This document shows, one piece after another, positions 1 to 6,686 of a stretch of 11,343 nt of DNA (position 1 is its first letter; every line of letters begins with the position of its first letter). The stretch is from an uncultured Allobaculum sp. Its GTDB lineage: Bacteria; Bacillota_I; Bacilli_A; Erysipelotrichales; Erysipelotrichaceae. The position numbers and the translations under genes are program-made. The DNA lies in assembly GCA_948467695.1 (NCBI GenBank), contig CAOKFJ010000036.1, positions 1 through 11,343 of the forward strand, read 5' to 3'. Below the pieces are notes generated by a model that was not told the origin of the DNA, ran no database searches, and worked only from the letters and a program-made list of their open reading frames with translations.

Positions 1-12
1 ATTTTATGGATC

Positions 13-18
13 TATAAT
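13..18 (+). promoter_or_regulatory. Candidate -10 box (TATAAT) for a plus-strand mini-ORF
   Basis: A perfect TATAAT hexamer lies 29 bases before the ATG of the 18-codon ORF at 48-104. The corresponding -35 region would fall at or before the window edge, so the promoter cannot be completed. AT-rich intergenic DNA yields such hexamers by chance, so the call rests on its spacing to the Shine-Dalgarno and ATG. Confidence 0.3.
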
Positions 19-47
19 TTTGAACTTCAATCCCGGGGGAATATCAA

Positions 48-104
48 ATGATTACTTTCGTTTTTGATCATTCTGTTCTGTTCAAACTTTTGTCATCTGC
101 ATAA
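48..104 (+). CDS. Candidate 18-aa small ORF convergent with rmuC
   Basis: The frame reads MITFVFDHSVLFKLLSSA and ends in TAA. A GGGGGA Shine-Dalgarno-like run at about 35-40 sits some 7 bases before the ATG, and a TATAAT box lies further upstream. The stop comes just before the hairpin at 107-135, which is oriented as the rmuC terminator but could also fold in a plus-strand transcript. The peptide is hydrophobic with one central charged patch. I do not recognise it, and no homology can be judged at this length. It may be a leader peptide, a small membrane-associated peptide, or chance. Confidence 0.28.
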   Translation: MITFVFDHSVLFKLLSSA

Positions 105-135
105 AACGCCGGTCTGTCTGATGGAACAGCCGGCG
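101..135 (-). terminator. Intrinsic terminator of rmuC
   Basis: Arms CGCCGG (107-112) and CCGGCG (130-135) are extended by CTGT/ACAG (114-117 with 126-129) across a one-base bulge, leaving an 8-base loop. On the minus strand the stem is followed by TTTTAT. It lies 24 bases after the rmuC stop codon, the expected place for a Rho-independent terminator. The U tract is short, so efficiency may be moderate. Confidence 0.65.
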
Positions 136-159
136 CTGACAGGATTGTATATTTGCTAG

Positions 160-1122
160 CTAATACGCATCTTCGTCATCTTCGAAATACGTGCCTTCGC
201 GCATGGCATCGTCCAGAACGGGCGCAGCGCTTTGTTCAATAAGCGCAAGCAGTTTTTCGGCGGAGTTCTGCAGGTCGGCCAGCTGTTTTTGCAGAAGAGC
301 GCTTGTACGGCAGGTCTTGCCCGCACGCTCGCATAAGTCGCCGGCGCGCAGTTCAAGACTTCGCACCTGCTTTTCAAACTCCTGCATATTCGCGGCGCGG
401 TAGAAATTCTTCGTGCTTGCCTGAAGGGAAAACACTACGCCGCAAAGCGTTGTCGGCGATACGAGCAGAACGTGCTGCGAAAGGGCGTAGTTCAGCAGAT
501 CAACGCCTTCCCCGCAAATGTAGGCATACACAGCTTCGCTTGGAATAAAGAGCAGCGCTTCATCAAGTGTCTGTTCGTTGATGTATTTGGATGCTACATC
601 ATTGATATGCTTTTTGATGTTTCGGCGAAACTCTTTTTCATAAAATTCTGCCGATTCCGGTTCATCGCACATACGCAGATAGTTTTCCATTGGAAACTTC
701 GAATCGATGCACAATACCTGATCGGTCTGCGGAAGATGAAACGCGCCATCGCTGATTTTTCCGTTTGCCAGATGAAACTGCGTCGAATAGATGTACGGGC
801 TGTCGCCAAGATATGTGCGTACAAGATTGTCGAGCTGATATTCACCCCATGTTCCGCGCCGTTTGGCGTTGGACATGACTTCGGTGACCGCATGCATCTG
901 CTGGGCAAGATCGACCGAACGCTCCAGATTCACGTTTGTATCGATGCGCACCTGTTCGAGCTGCGTGCCCATGCGCTGCAGACTCTGATCTGTGCGGTCT
1001 TTTTTATTTTGAAGATGGGTGTACACATCCCCAAGCGCGCGCATCATCCAGTACATGCCCGCTACGATCATAATGAGCAGAATGATGACGACAATGACGA
1101 CGCCCACTAAAAGTCCATTCAT
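160..1122 (-). CDS. rmuC: RmuC family DNA recombination protein (short form)
   Basis: The product is a 320-aa RmuC-type protein, a membrane-anchored family with a PD-(D/E)xK-like nuclease core; in E. coli loss of rmuC raises inversion between short inverted repeats. Residues 4-27 are a single hydrophobic helix after a two-residue N-terminus, so it is probably an N-in or N-out membrane anchor. A short coiled-coil-like stretch spans about 34-80. The core shows RRGTWGEYQLDNL (88-100), CIDSKFPMENYLR (138-150, with the family D and K at 140 and 142), LLFIPSEAVYAY and LLVSPTTL. The C-terminus is acidic (FEDDEDAY). It is much shorter than the 475-aa E. coli protein, mostly through loss of coiled coil. 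The ATG at 1122 is supported by AAAGGGG (1130-1136) seven bases upstream. The gene lies 149 bp after cca, the same strand, and may be transcribed with it or from its own promoter. Family assignment is secure; the substrate is unknown. Confidence 0.93.
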   Translation of the reverse strand: MNGLLVGVVIVVIILLIMIVAGMYWMMRALGDVYTHLQNKKDRTDQSLQRMGTQLEQVRIDTNVNLERSVDLAQQMHAVTEVMSNAKRRGTWGEYQLDNLVRTYLGDSPYIYSTQFHLANGKISDGAFHLPQTDQVLCIDSKFPMENYLRMCDEPESAEFYEKEFRRNIKKHINDVASKYINEQTLDEALLFIPSEAVYAYICGEGVDLLNYALSQHVLLVSPTTLCGVVFSLQASTKNFYRAANMQEFEKQVRSLELRAGDLCERAGKTCRTSALLQKQLADLQNSAEKLLALIEQSAAPVLDDAMREGTYFEDDEDAY

Positions 1123-1129
1123 AAAATAT

Positions 1130-1136
1130 CCCCTTT
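1130..1136 (-). promoter_or_regulatory. rmuC ribosome binding site AAAGGGG
   Basis: AAAGGGG on the minus strand lies 7 bases before the rmuC ATG. It is part of an 11-base AACAAAGGGGA (1129-1139) that is repeated exactly at 1213-1223, in front of a 9-codon ORF. Confidence 0.7.
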
Positions 1137-1177
1137 GTTTATGGTTTGCGTTCTGTCCAGGCTCCGATCTCGAACGC

Positions 1178-1207
1178 TCAAGTCGGTCGCATGCCGCTGT
1201 CTGTCAT
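1178..1207 (-). CDS. Candidate 9-aa leader ORF upstream of rmuC
   Basis: A minus-strand ATG at 1207 opens MTDSGMRPT and stops at TGA (1178-1180). It is preceded six bases upstream by AAAGGGG, a strong Shine-Dalgarno identical to that of rmuC. It ends about 55 bases before the rmuC start. Such a position is typical of a leader peptide or of a mini-cistron that loads ribosomes, but the peptide has no run of a single amino acid and I see no clear alternative terminator/antiterminator pair. Chance is possible; the duplicated binding site is the main argument. Confidence 0.27.
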   Translation of the reverse strand: MTDSGMRPT

Positions 1208-1271
1208 GCCATTCCCCTTTGTTCTGTTATGAACGAGCAGATCAGACGCATGCGGTGAAAGCCTGACTGAA

Positions 1272-2666
1272 TCAGTTTTTCTTCGTGTTTTCGATGCGAG
1301 CGGCGCATTCGTCCAGACAGGCAAGCTGCGCCTCTCGGGTATCGAGCTCTGGATTGACGATCACCGCATGAAGCACTTCCTGAAGCGCGATGCGTCTGTC
1401 TTTTCCCTGAAGCGATGTGCGCTTTGCCACATCGTTGCCGTTGATTTTCAGTTCTTTGAGCGAAAGCGGATGTCTGCTCTTTTCCTGTTCATAGAACGCG
1501 CGGAAATTATCGAGCAGAATCTGCCGGTCAAGTGTGGCATGCGCCAGAATATCCGCCTGCTGCAAAGCGAACAGATCCTGAATCTGCTCATCGGTATATC
1601 CTTTGGCAACCCGCAGTTCATACAGACTTTCAAGATTCGGTTTAAAAAACGTGTCGTGATCGCAGATGAGCATTTTGATCTCGCTCTGCACACGTGTCGG
1701 CAGCTTCAGCTTTGCGAGAATATCGCTGGAAAGCTTCTGCGACATCTTTTCGTGGCCTTTAAAGTGATCGCGTCCATTTTCGTCTGTAACCCGCACCGCC
1801 GGTTTTCCGCAGTCGTGAAGCAGAGCCGCCCATAAAGTAACCGGTGTTTTGATCGGCAGATACCACAGCGCGTCCATGGTGTGACCGATGACACTCGCAT
1901 AGTGATAGGGCGTATTCTGCTCGGCGCGCGCCATGTCGGACAGAGGCGGAATCCATGGCGCAAGCAGATCCACCATGTGACTTAAGCAATGCGGGCCTTT
2001 CGCCAGAATTTCTTCCATCTCAGGCACGACGCGCTCAGCAGCCAGTGTGGAGGACAGTCCGCTTTTTTCATCGATGGCTTTCATCGTTTCCGCATCGATT
2101 CTCGCGTGCAGTCTTGCCGCAAAGCGCCATGCGCGAAACATGCGAAGCGCATCTTCTTCAAACCGCACTGCCGGGTCGCCGACTGCGCGGATGATCTTGT
2201 TTTTCAGATCTTCCTGTCCGCCAAAAGGATCAACCAGACCGCTTTTCGGATTCCACGCCATAGCGTTAACAGTAAAATCACGGCGCTTGAGATCTTCGCG
2301 AATATCGTCTGTATACTCTACGGACTGCGGATGACGATGATCGACATACGCGCCTTCTTTTCGCATCGTTGTGACTTCGACAAGTTCTCCATCTTCAATA
2401 ACGGTCACCGTGCCATGCGCAATGCCTGTCGGGATGCATTTTGAAAAGAGCTCCATGACCTGATCCGGTGTCGCGCTGGAGGTAATGTCATAGTCATGAG
2501 GCATGACGCCGTTTAGACAATCCCGCACGCATCCGCCCACTAGATAGGCTTCATATCCAGCGCTTGTCAGTGTGGAAAGAACCTTCTCTACACCTTTCGG
2601 CATTTCAATGCGCAAAGGCCGTGACTGCAAGGCAGTCTGCCTCTGTTCTGTCTTGATATCGCTCAT
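1272..2666 (-). CDS. cca: CCA tRNA nucleotidyltransferase with HD domain
   Basis: The enzyme adds or repairs the 3'-terminal CCA of tRNAs from CTP and ATP in the cytoplasm. The 464-aa product has the class II polymerase-beta-like head: LVGGCVRD (42-49), the metal-binding DYD (58-60) in HDYDITSSA, RRDFTVNAMAW (128-138) and the neck helix EDALRMFRAWRFAARL (171-186). A C-terminal HD domain is seen in GHTMDALWYLP (from 261), LLHDCGKP (282-289; H284, D285) and HFKGHE (301-306), which in related enzymes gives phosphohydrolase activity. The length fits HD-containing bacterial CCA enzymes. I place the start at ATG 2666 (MSDIKTEQ) because AAAGGAG lies seven bases upstream; a longer frame from a TTG at 2693 would put that site inside the coding region. 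The stop is TGA. Bifunctional CCA-adding versus split A-adding activity cannot be told from sequence alone, but no second paralogue is in view. Confidence 0.95.
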   Translation of the reverse strand: MSDIKTEQRQTALQSRPLRIEMPKGVEKVLSTLTSAGYEAYLVGGCVRDCLNGVMPHDYDITSSATPDQVMELFSKCIPTGIAHGTVTVIEDGELVEVTTMRKEGAYVDHRHPQSVEYTDDIREDLKRRDFTVNAMAWNPKSGLVDPFGGQEDLKNKIIRAVGDPAVRFEEDALRMFRAWRFAARLHARIDAETMKAIDEKSGLSSTLAAERVVPEMEEILAKGPHCLSHMVDLLAPWIPPLSDMARAEQNTPYHYASVIGHTMDALWYLPIKTPVTLWAALLHDCGKPAVRVTDENGRDHFKGHEKMSQKLSSDILAKLKLPTRVQSEIKMLICDHDTFFKPNLESLYELRVAKGYTDEQIQDLFALQQADILAHATLDRQILLDNFRAFYEQEKSRHPLSLKELKINGNDVAKRTSLQGKDRRIALQEVLHAVIVNPELDTREAQLACLDECAARIENTKKN

Positions 2667-2673
2667 CCGTTCG

Positions 2674-2680
2674 CTCCTTT
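2674..2680 (-). promoter_or_regulatory. cca ribosome binding site AAAGGAG
   Basis: AAAGGAG on the minus strand ends seven bases before the ATG at 2666. It fixes the cca start at MSDIKTEQ and rules out the in-frame TTG at 2693, which lies upstream of this site. Confidence 0.8.
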
Positions 2681-2695
2681 CAGACTTCTTCAAAA

Positions 2696-2724
2696 ATTAT
2701 GCACTATGCCCGATCGCCGGACAT
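2696..2724 (-). promoter_or_regulatory. Weak candidate promoter of cca
   Basis: A minus-strand CATAAT (2696-2701) lies about 16 bases before the cca ribosome binding site and would give a short leader. The hexamer 17 bases upstream (ATGTCC, 2719-2724) is a poor -35. A separate promoter is expected because the preceding operon ends in a terminator, but this exact box is tentative. The remaining part of the 300-bp gap holds the inverted repeat at 2738-2774 and the sseB terminator. Confidence 0.28.
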
Positions 2725-2737
2725 GTTTTTTGCGTGA

Positions 2738-2774
2738 TATGCACTCATGACGCATTCAGGCGGTCATGTGCATA
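2738..2774. repeat. Imperfect inverted repeat upstream of cca
   Basis: TATGCACTCATGAC (2738-2751) faces GTCATGTGCATA (2763-2774). The twelve matching bases pair except for a two-base TC bulge, around an 11-base centre. No U tract follows on the minus strand, and the plus strand is followed by A's, so it is not an obvious terminator. It sits about 70-110 bases upstream of the cca start, just above the weak -35, so an operator or an RNA stem are both possible. Confidence 0.5.
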
Positions 2775-2881
2775 AAAAAGCGGATAACAAAAGAGTACCG
2801 CGTTGCAGCGTTCAAACCAAACTGAAAACAGAGAAAAGTCACAATGCCATACGCTGAATCAGATGGATGGCGCTCAAGGCA

Positions 2882-2945
2882 GGAAGAAAAAGAACCTGCC
2901 GGCTCTTGGCAGCGCAGGGCTTGCCGCATGAGCACAGACAGGTTC
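2882..2945 (-). terminator. Intrinsic terminator of the tldD-tldE-sseB operon
   Basis: Minus-strand GAACCTG (2939-2945) pairs with CAGGTTC (2892-2898), with an inner GGCA/TGCC helix (2922-2925 with 2908-2911), followed directly by TTTTTCTTCC. It lies 21 bases after the sseB-like stop codon. Position, orientation and U tract agree with a Rho-independent terminator separating this operon from cca. Confidence 0.75.
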
Positions 2946-2966
2946 AGAAATTTTTACTGGTTCGTC

Positions 2967-3734
2967 TTAGAATGCGCGAACGTAGAGCGGTTTGGACGAT
3001 TTGGCGATGTCCTGTCCGAGTTTGGAGTCGGAGAACATGAATTCCATGTCTTTGTCGCGTGCTACCGGTTTGAGCGCTGCGGAAAGACGTGTGAAGATTC
3101 CGGTGTCTTTTTCTTTGGAATCCACGAGGATGAACCATGTGGTTTCTTTGCTTTCGGGATCTTTCAGACGCTCTTTGATGTTGATGGCGGAATCATGGAA
3201 GCCTGCGGAAATCAGAGCCGCTTCGATATCCTGCATATCGCCTTCGGGATCTTTGAGGAACACGTTGGTGTTTGTTTCAATGTTGCGCTCTTTGAGCGGG
3301 GAGCGGTAGGCATCTTTGAAGCCGATCAGGAAGTCTGCCGGGAAGCGGATGTTTACGCCGTTGGGATCGACAACGATGCCGTTGACATCGCCTTTGGCGT
3401 CTTTAACCATGGGCATCCACTGTTCGGAAGACATCACCATGCAGTTCACACCCGGATCGCCGAATGCGTTTTTCATTTCTTCAAGGCTTGTGAAGACAGG
3501 GAACATTTTTTCGCCCTTGTCATCGGTAGCTGTCATGAACGAAAGTTTTGCGTCGTTCGGGAATTTGATCTTGCCGTCCGGCTGTTTGATCGGTTCTTTG
3601 TCCCAGTTTGCGGGAACGAGGATGCGGGTATCCATCAAAGCCGTTCCGGCTTTGAGAAGATTTTCATCTGTCTGATCTTCGCGCATGCGGACGAGCGCTT
3701 CGCGAAGAATTTCATTATTAAATTTGAAATCCAT
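2967..3734 (-). CDS. SseB-like protein
   Basis: The 255-aa product resembles the SseB family, named from an E. coli protein whose overproduction changes serine sensitivity; its biochemical role is unknown. The N-terminal SseB domain spans about 1-140, including the helix NNEILREALVRMREDQTDEN, a strand-rich part with SFMTATDDKGEKMFPVFTSLEEM, and IVVDPNGVNIRFPADFLIGF. The C-terminal domain spans about 155-250 (AALISAGFHDSAINIKERL, then TTWFILVDSKEKDTGIFTRLSAAL). There is no signal peptide or membrane helix, so it is probably cytosolic. I choose ATG 3734 (MDFKF), one base after the tldE stop and 11 bases from GGAGG (3746-3750). An alternative ATG at 3743 (MNKMDFKF) lies only 2 bases from that site. 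A longer frame to 3833 would run deep inside tldE and is rejected. It is the last gene of the tldD operon, so translation is likely coupled to tldE. Confidence 0.85.
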   Translation of the reverse strand: MDFKFNNEILREALVRMREDQTDENLLKAGTALMDTRILVPANWDKEPIKQPDGKIKFPNDAKLSFMTATDDKGEKMFPVFTSLEEMKNAFGDPGVNCMVMSSEQWMPMVKDAKGDVNGIVVDPNGVNIRFPADFLIGFKDAYRSPLKERNIETNTNVFLKDPEGDMQDIEAALISAGFHDSAINIKERLKDPESKETTWFILVDSKEKDTGIFTRLSAALKPVARDKDMEFMFSDSKLGQDIAKSSKPLYVRAF

Positions 3735-3735
3735 T

Positions 3736-5061
3736 TTATTCATTTCCTCCAATGGCTGCTTCTTCAAAGAGAATCGAAGGCGCGCTGGTGCTGCGTGTTT
3801 CCCAGCGCAGATCGTCGCCGACAGCTTCGACATGGTTCATCAGATCCATGAAGTTTCCGGCAACGGTAATCAGGGTCAGCGGACGGACATATTCGCCGTT
3901 TTCAACGAGATATCCCTGCGCCTGCAGCGAGAAGTTGGTGCTGACAAAGTCGATTCCTGCGTGCATGCCTGCAAGATTGGTAATAACCACTCCATTGTCC
4001 ATTTTTTTCAAAAGAGAGTCAAAAGAATTCGAGCCCGGTTCGATGTAAAGATTCATGCTCGAAACATCGGTCGCGCCTCCGCCGGAACGGAAGCCGTTTC
4101 CGGTAGACTCGGCGCCCATTTTAAGAGCCGATTTCGTGTTGTGCAAAATGAGATCGAACACACCATGATCAACAACAGTTTTTGTCCGTGTGGGTGTACC
4201 TTCGTCATCGTAGTTCTGCAAAAAGAGCGCATCGGTATTGCGCGGATCGTCGATGATCGTAATCTGATCCGAGAACACTTTTTCGCCAAGTTTTCCTGTA
4301 AGCGGAGAAATGCCGCGGGCAATGACGGAGCCGAAGAACATGCCCTCCAGGCAGGAGAACAGTGTGGACATCGCATCATAGCGGAAGATGACTTTGCATG
4401 CGCGGCTCGAGCAGGATTTTGCGCCGATACGGGCAATCACCTTGTCGGTCAGTTCTTTGACAAAAGCCTCCTGATCAAACGCGTCAAGATCAGGCACGAC
4501 TTTGATCAGATAGTCATCAAAAATTTCTCCATCGACTTTTACCGCAATTTCGCCCTCGATCAGCTGGTACTGGTAGGCATCGGCAATCGTTGTGCCAAGC
4601 GAATTGGTCAGTTCGCGGCTGACTTTCGCGCTTTCAAACGCAAGGCCTTTTACCTGCGATACGCGTTCGTCGGCTTTGGCGAGTTTCTCTTCAAGCGAAG
4701 CGAGAACATCTTTGATCTGCGAAGCGTCCGCTTCTTTCCAGGTTTTTGTCGATGTCGCTTCTTCGGTTTCCATCGGACCGACGAGAACGTCTTTTTCGGT
4801 CGCGGCGATGCTTGTCGCGCTGTCTTTAAGCGACTGAAGAACGGTATCCATATCTTCGTCGCAGATTTTTTCCATAGCGGTGGACACGATTTTTCCATCC
4901 GCCATTGCGCGCAGCGATGTGGACAGCACGCGGGACGTGGTAAAGGTATGCATTTTCTGCTCGAACCAGCTCAGCGATCTGGACTGGGAGCGTGTCTGCG
5001 TGATTTCGAGACCTTCAAGACCGAGCTCTTTTGCGCGGTCGATCCATGCCTGTTTATTCAT
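3736..5061 (-). CDS. tldE: TldE/PmbA metalloprotease subunit
   Basis: The 441-aa product is the TldE (PmbA) partner of TldD. In E. coli the heterodimer is a cytosolic zinc protease that trims unfolded peptides, including the leader of microcin B17 and the CcdA antitoxin; TldE itself lacks the zinc site. That holds here: no HExxxH is present, while family landmarks are seen. They include the N-terminal SRSLSWFEQKMHTF (27-40), the central CSSRACKVIFRYDAMSTLFS (217-236) leading into LEGMFFGSVIARGISPL, SDQITIIDDP (264-273), GNGFRSGGGATDVSSMNLYI (321-340) and the C-terminal YVRPLTLITVAGNFMDLMNHV (from 391). Length fits the family. The ATG at 5061 is preceded by TAGGAGGT (5069-5076) with a 7-base spacer, and overlaps the tldD stop by 8 bp, so translation is coupled. 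Substrates in this organism are unknown; no RiPP gene is adjacent. Confidence 0.94.
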   Translation of the reverse strand: MNKQAWIDRAKELGLEGLEITQTRSQSRSLSWFEQKMHTFTTSRVLSTSLRAMADGKIVSTAMEKICDEDMDTVLQSLKDSATSIAATEKDVLVGPMETEEATSTKTWKEADASQIKDVLASLEEKLAKADERVSQVKGLAFESAKVSRELTNSLGTTIADAYQYQLIEGEIAVKVDGEIFDDYLIKVVPDLDAFDQEAFVKELTDKVIARIGAKSCSSRACKVIFRYDAMSTLFSCLEGMFFGSVIARGISPLTGKLGEKVFSDQITIIDDPRNTDALFLQNYDDEGTPTRTKTVVDHGVFDLILHNTKSALKMGAESTGNGFRSGGGATDVSSMNLYIEPGSNSFDSLLKKMDNGVVITNLAGMHAGIDFVSTNFSLQAQGYLVENGEYVRPLTLITVAGNFMDLMNHVEAVGDDLRWETRSTSAPSILFEEAAIGGNE

Positions 5062-6448
5062 TGTCCGTACCTCCTACCGTAATCGAGCTGACGCGAATCG
5101 CGGGCTGACCGACGTTTGTCGGGATAGATCCGGAAATCGATCCGCACATGCCCTGCGAAAGGGCGAGGTTGTCGGAAACCATGTCGATTTTCTTGATGAT
5201 TTCCGCACCGCTGCCGATCAGCATGGCGCCGATGACGGGATCGGTGATTTTGCCGTCTTCGATCAGATAGCCTTCGTTGACACCGAAGTTGAATTCACCG
5301 GTGTTCGGGTTGACGGAACCGCCGCCCATGGATTTGCAGTAGAGACCGAATTTGATGTCCTTGAACATATCTTCTTTTTTATCGGTGCCCGGCGCGATGA
5401 ACGTATTGCTCATACGGCTGGTGGGTTCGTATTTGTAGGATTCGCGGCGGCCGCTTCCGGTGGACACTTCGCCCATGCGGCGCGCATTGAGACGGTCAAC
5501 CATGTAGGACGTAAGAACGCCATGGTCGATGAGCAGGCGTTTCTGCTGCGGATTGCCCTCATCATCGATGTTCTGCGTGCCCCATTCGCCCGGCATTGTT
5601 CCATCGTCGTAGGCGCTGACTTTTTCGCTGGCGATCATCGTGCCTTTTTTGCCGGCCATAACCGACTGGTTTTTGGCAACGCCGGTCGCTTCAAGCAGAT
5701 GTCCGCACGCCTCATGGAAGATAACGCCGCCAAAGCCGTTGTCGATGATGACGGGCATTACACCGCTGGGCGCGGGTTTTGCGCTTAAAAGCACGAGAGC
5801 CACGCGGGCGGCTTCTTTTCCGGATTCTTCGGGAGCTGTTGCGCCGACGAACTGATCAAGACCGCGGCATGAGCCCGGTGCGCAGCGTCCGGACTGCACA
5901 TTTGCACCCTCTCTGGCATAGGCGCTGACTGCCATGCGGGAACGCTGGCGCACATCGCCGACAAACAGACCGTCGGAGTTTGCGATCTGCACGTCCTGGT
6001 GCACAGAGGAAAGCGATGCGCTCACCTTGAAGATGCGCTCATCGGTTTCGCGGGCGGCTTTAATCGAACGGTCGAGCAGTTCGATTTTCTTTGCGTCTTC
6101 GGTTTCAAACGGATCCACATCGATCGGCGAGATGTTCTCTGCCATGTGGAACTCTTCGAGCTCAACGATCTTGCCCTCGTCCTTGCGGCCGATGGCCTCG
6201 CGCAGATCGTCGATGATTTCTTCGAGAACGCTCATTTCCATTTCATCGGTATAGCCGTATACGGATGAAGTTCCTTTATACAACCGGATACCTGCACCGG
6301 CTCGTACGGAACGACTGATGTTTTCAACATTGTCGTCGAGCTGAGTGAGGGATTCGGAATGTGTTTCTTCTTCAAAAATTTCTGCAAAGTCGGCTTCAGA
6401 ACGCATAGCACGGCACAGCAGAATTTCGAGCTGTTTTTTCTTAAGCAT
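5054..6448 (-). CDS. tldD: TldD zinc metalloprotease subunit
   Basis: The 464-aa product is TldD, the zinc-bearing half of the TldD/TldE protease. The HExxxH motif is HEACGH (245-250) inside IIDNGFGGVIFHEACGHLLE, and the third ligand of the E. coli enzyme corresponds to Cys435 in LSQGMCGSISGSIPTNVGQP. Other family signatures are GWGT-like GEWGTQNIDDEGNPQQ (287-302), IDHGVLTSYMVDRLNARRMG, STGSGRRESYKYEPTSRMSN (329-348) and the glycine-rich GGGSVNPNTGEFNFGV (375-390). All catalytic residues are in place, so an active enzyme is expected. The start ATG 6448 follows GGGGTG (6456-6461) after a 7-base spacer and an extended -10 promoter. It is the first gene of a three-gene operon with tldE and the sseB-like gene. 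No signal peptide is seen, which fits a cytosolic location. Confidence 0.96.
   Translation of the reverse strand: MLKKKQLEILLCRAMRSEADFAEIFEEETHSESLTQLDDNVENISRSVRAGAGIRLYKGTSSVYGYTDEMEMSVLEEIIDDLREAIGRKDEGKIVELEEFHMAENISPIDVDPFETEDAKKIELLDRSIKAARETDERIFKVSASLSSVHQDVQIANSDGLFVGDVRQRSRMAVSAYAREGANVQSGRCAPGSCRGLDQFVGATAPEESGKEAARVALVLLSAKPAPSGVMPVIIDNGFGGVIFHEACGHLLEATGVAKNQSVMAGKKGTMIASEKVSAYDDGTMPGEWGTQNIDDEGNPQQKRLLIDHGVLTSYMVDRLNARRMGEVSTGSGRRESYKYEPTSRMSNTFIAPGTDKKEDMFKDIKFGLYCKSMGGGSVNPNTGEFNFGVNEGYLIEDGKITDPVIGAMLIGSGAEIIKKIDMVSDNLALSQGMCGSISGSIPTNVGQPAIRVSSITVGGTDNE
5069..5076 (-). promoter_or_regulatory. tldE ribosome binding site TAGGAGGT
   Basis: The near-complete Shine-Dalgarno TAGGAGGT lies inside the 3' end of tldD, 7 bases before the tldE ATG. 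It is the strongest site in the operon and argues for independent plus coupled initiation of tldE, giving balanced amounts of the two heterodimer subunits. Confidence 0.75.
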
Positions 6449-6455
6449 GTATATT

Positions 6456-6479
6456 CACCCCATTCAAATGTTAAGTATA
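6456..6479 (-). promoter_or_regulatory. tldD operon promoter: extended -10 and RBS
   Basis: On the minus strand TGCTATACT (TG at 6481-6482, hexamer TATACT 6474-6479) forms an extended -10 box. No good -35 hexamer is found 16-18 bases upstream, which extended -10 promoters can tolerate. Initiation would fall near 6467, giving a leader of about 19 bases with the GGGGTG ribosome binding site at 6456-6461. Confidence 0.6.
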
Positions 6480-6536
6480 GCAAACGCATATGGATGACCT
6501 GCCCCTGAAAAGTCGGTTAAGAGCACTCTGCCTTCA

Positions 6537-6558
6537 TTTTCATGGAAATCCATGAAAA
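6537..6558. repeat. 22-bp palindrome upstream of tldD
   Basis: TTTTCATGGA (6537-6546) and TCCATGAAAA (6549-6558) are perfect complements with only two bases between them. A two-base centre is too small for a hairpin loop without opening pairs, so a protein-binding dyad is the simpler reading. It lies about 55-85 bases upstream of the extended -10 of the tldD operon, a position suited to an activator or a distal operator. Confidence 0.5.
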
Positions 6559-6686
6559 CCTTTACAATTTTCCGGAATTCAAACCGAATCAACCATATAC
6601 GACAATAATGCTTAACTTGTTGTACAGCACCATCGAACGCTCCATTTGATCAATACCGACCAACCTGAACCGAGCTTTATACAGCA

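Noticed and set aside
2667..2693. TTG start for cca nine codons upstream
   Set aside because: AAAGGAG at 2674-2680 lies inside that extension and points to the ATG at 2666.
3735..3833. N-terminal extension of the SseB-like protein
   Set aside because: The extra residues are coded inside tldE, and the ribosome binding site and gene junction support a start at 3734 or 3743.
2844..3851. 335-codon plus-strand open frame opposite the sseB-like gene
   Set aside because: It runs across the sseB terminator and the sseB-tldE junction on the opposite strand, with a Phe/His-rich shadow composition.
3685..5082. 465-codon plus-strand open frame opposite tldE
   Set aside because: Antisense to tldE, whose family motifs are clear throughout; the antisense product matches no family I know.
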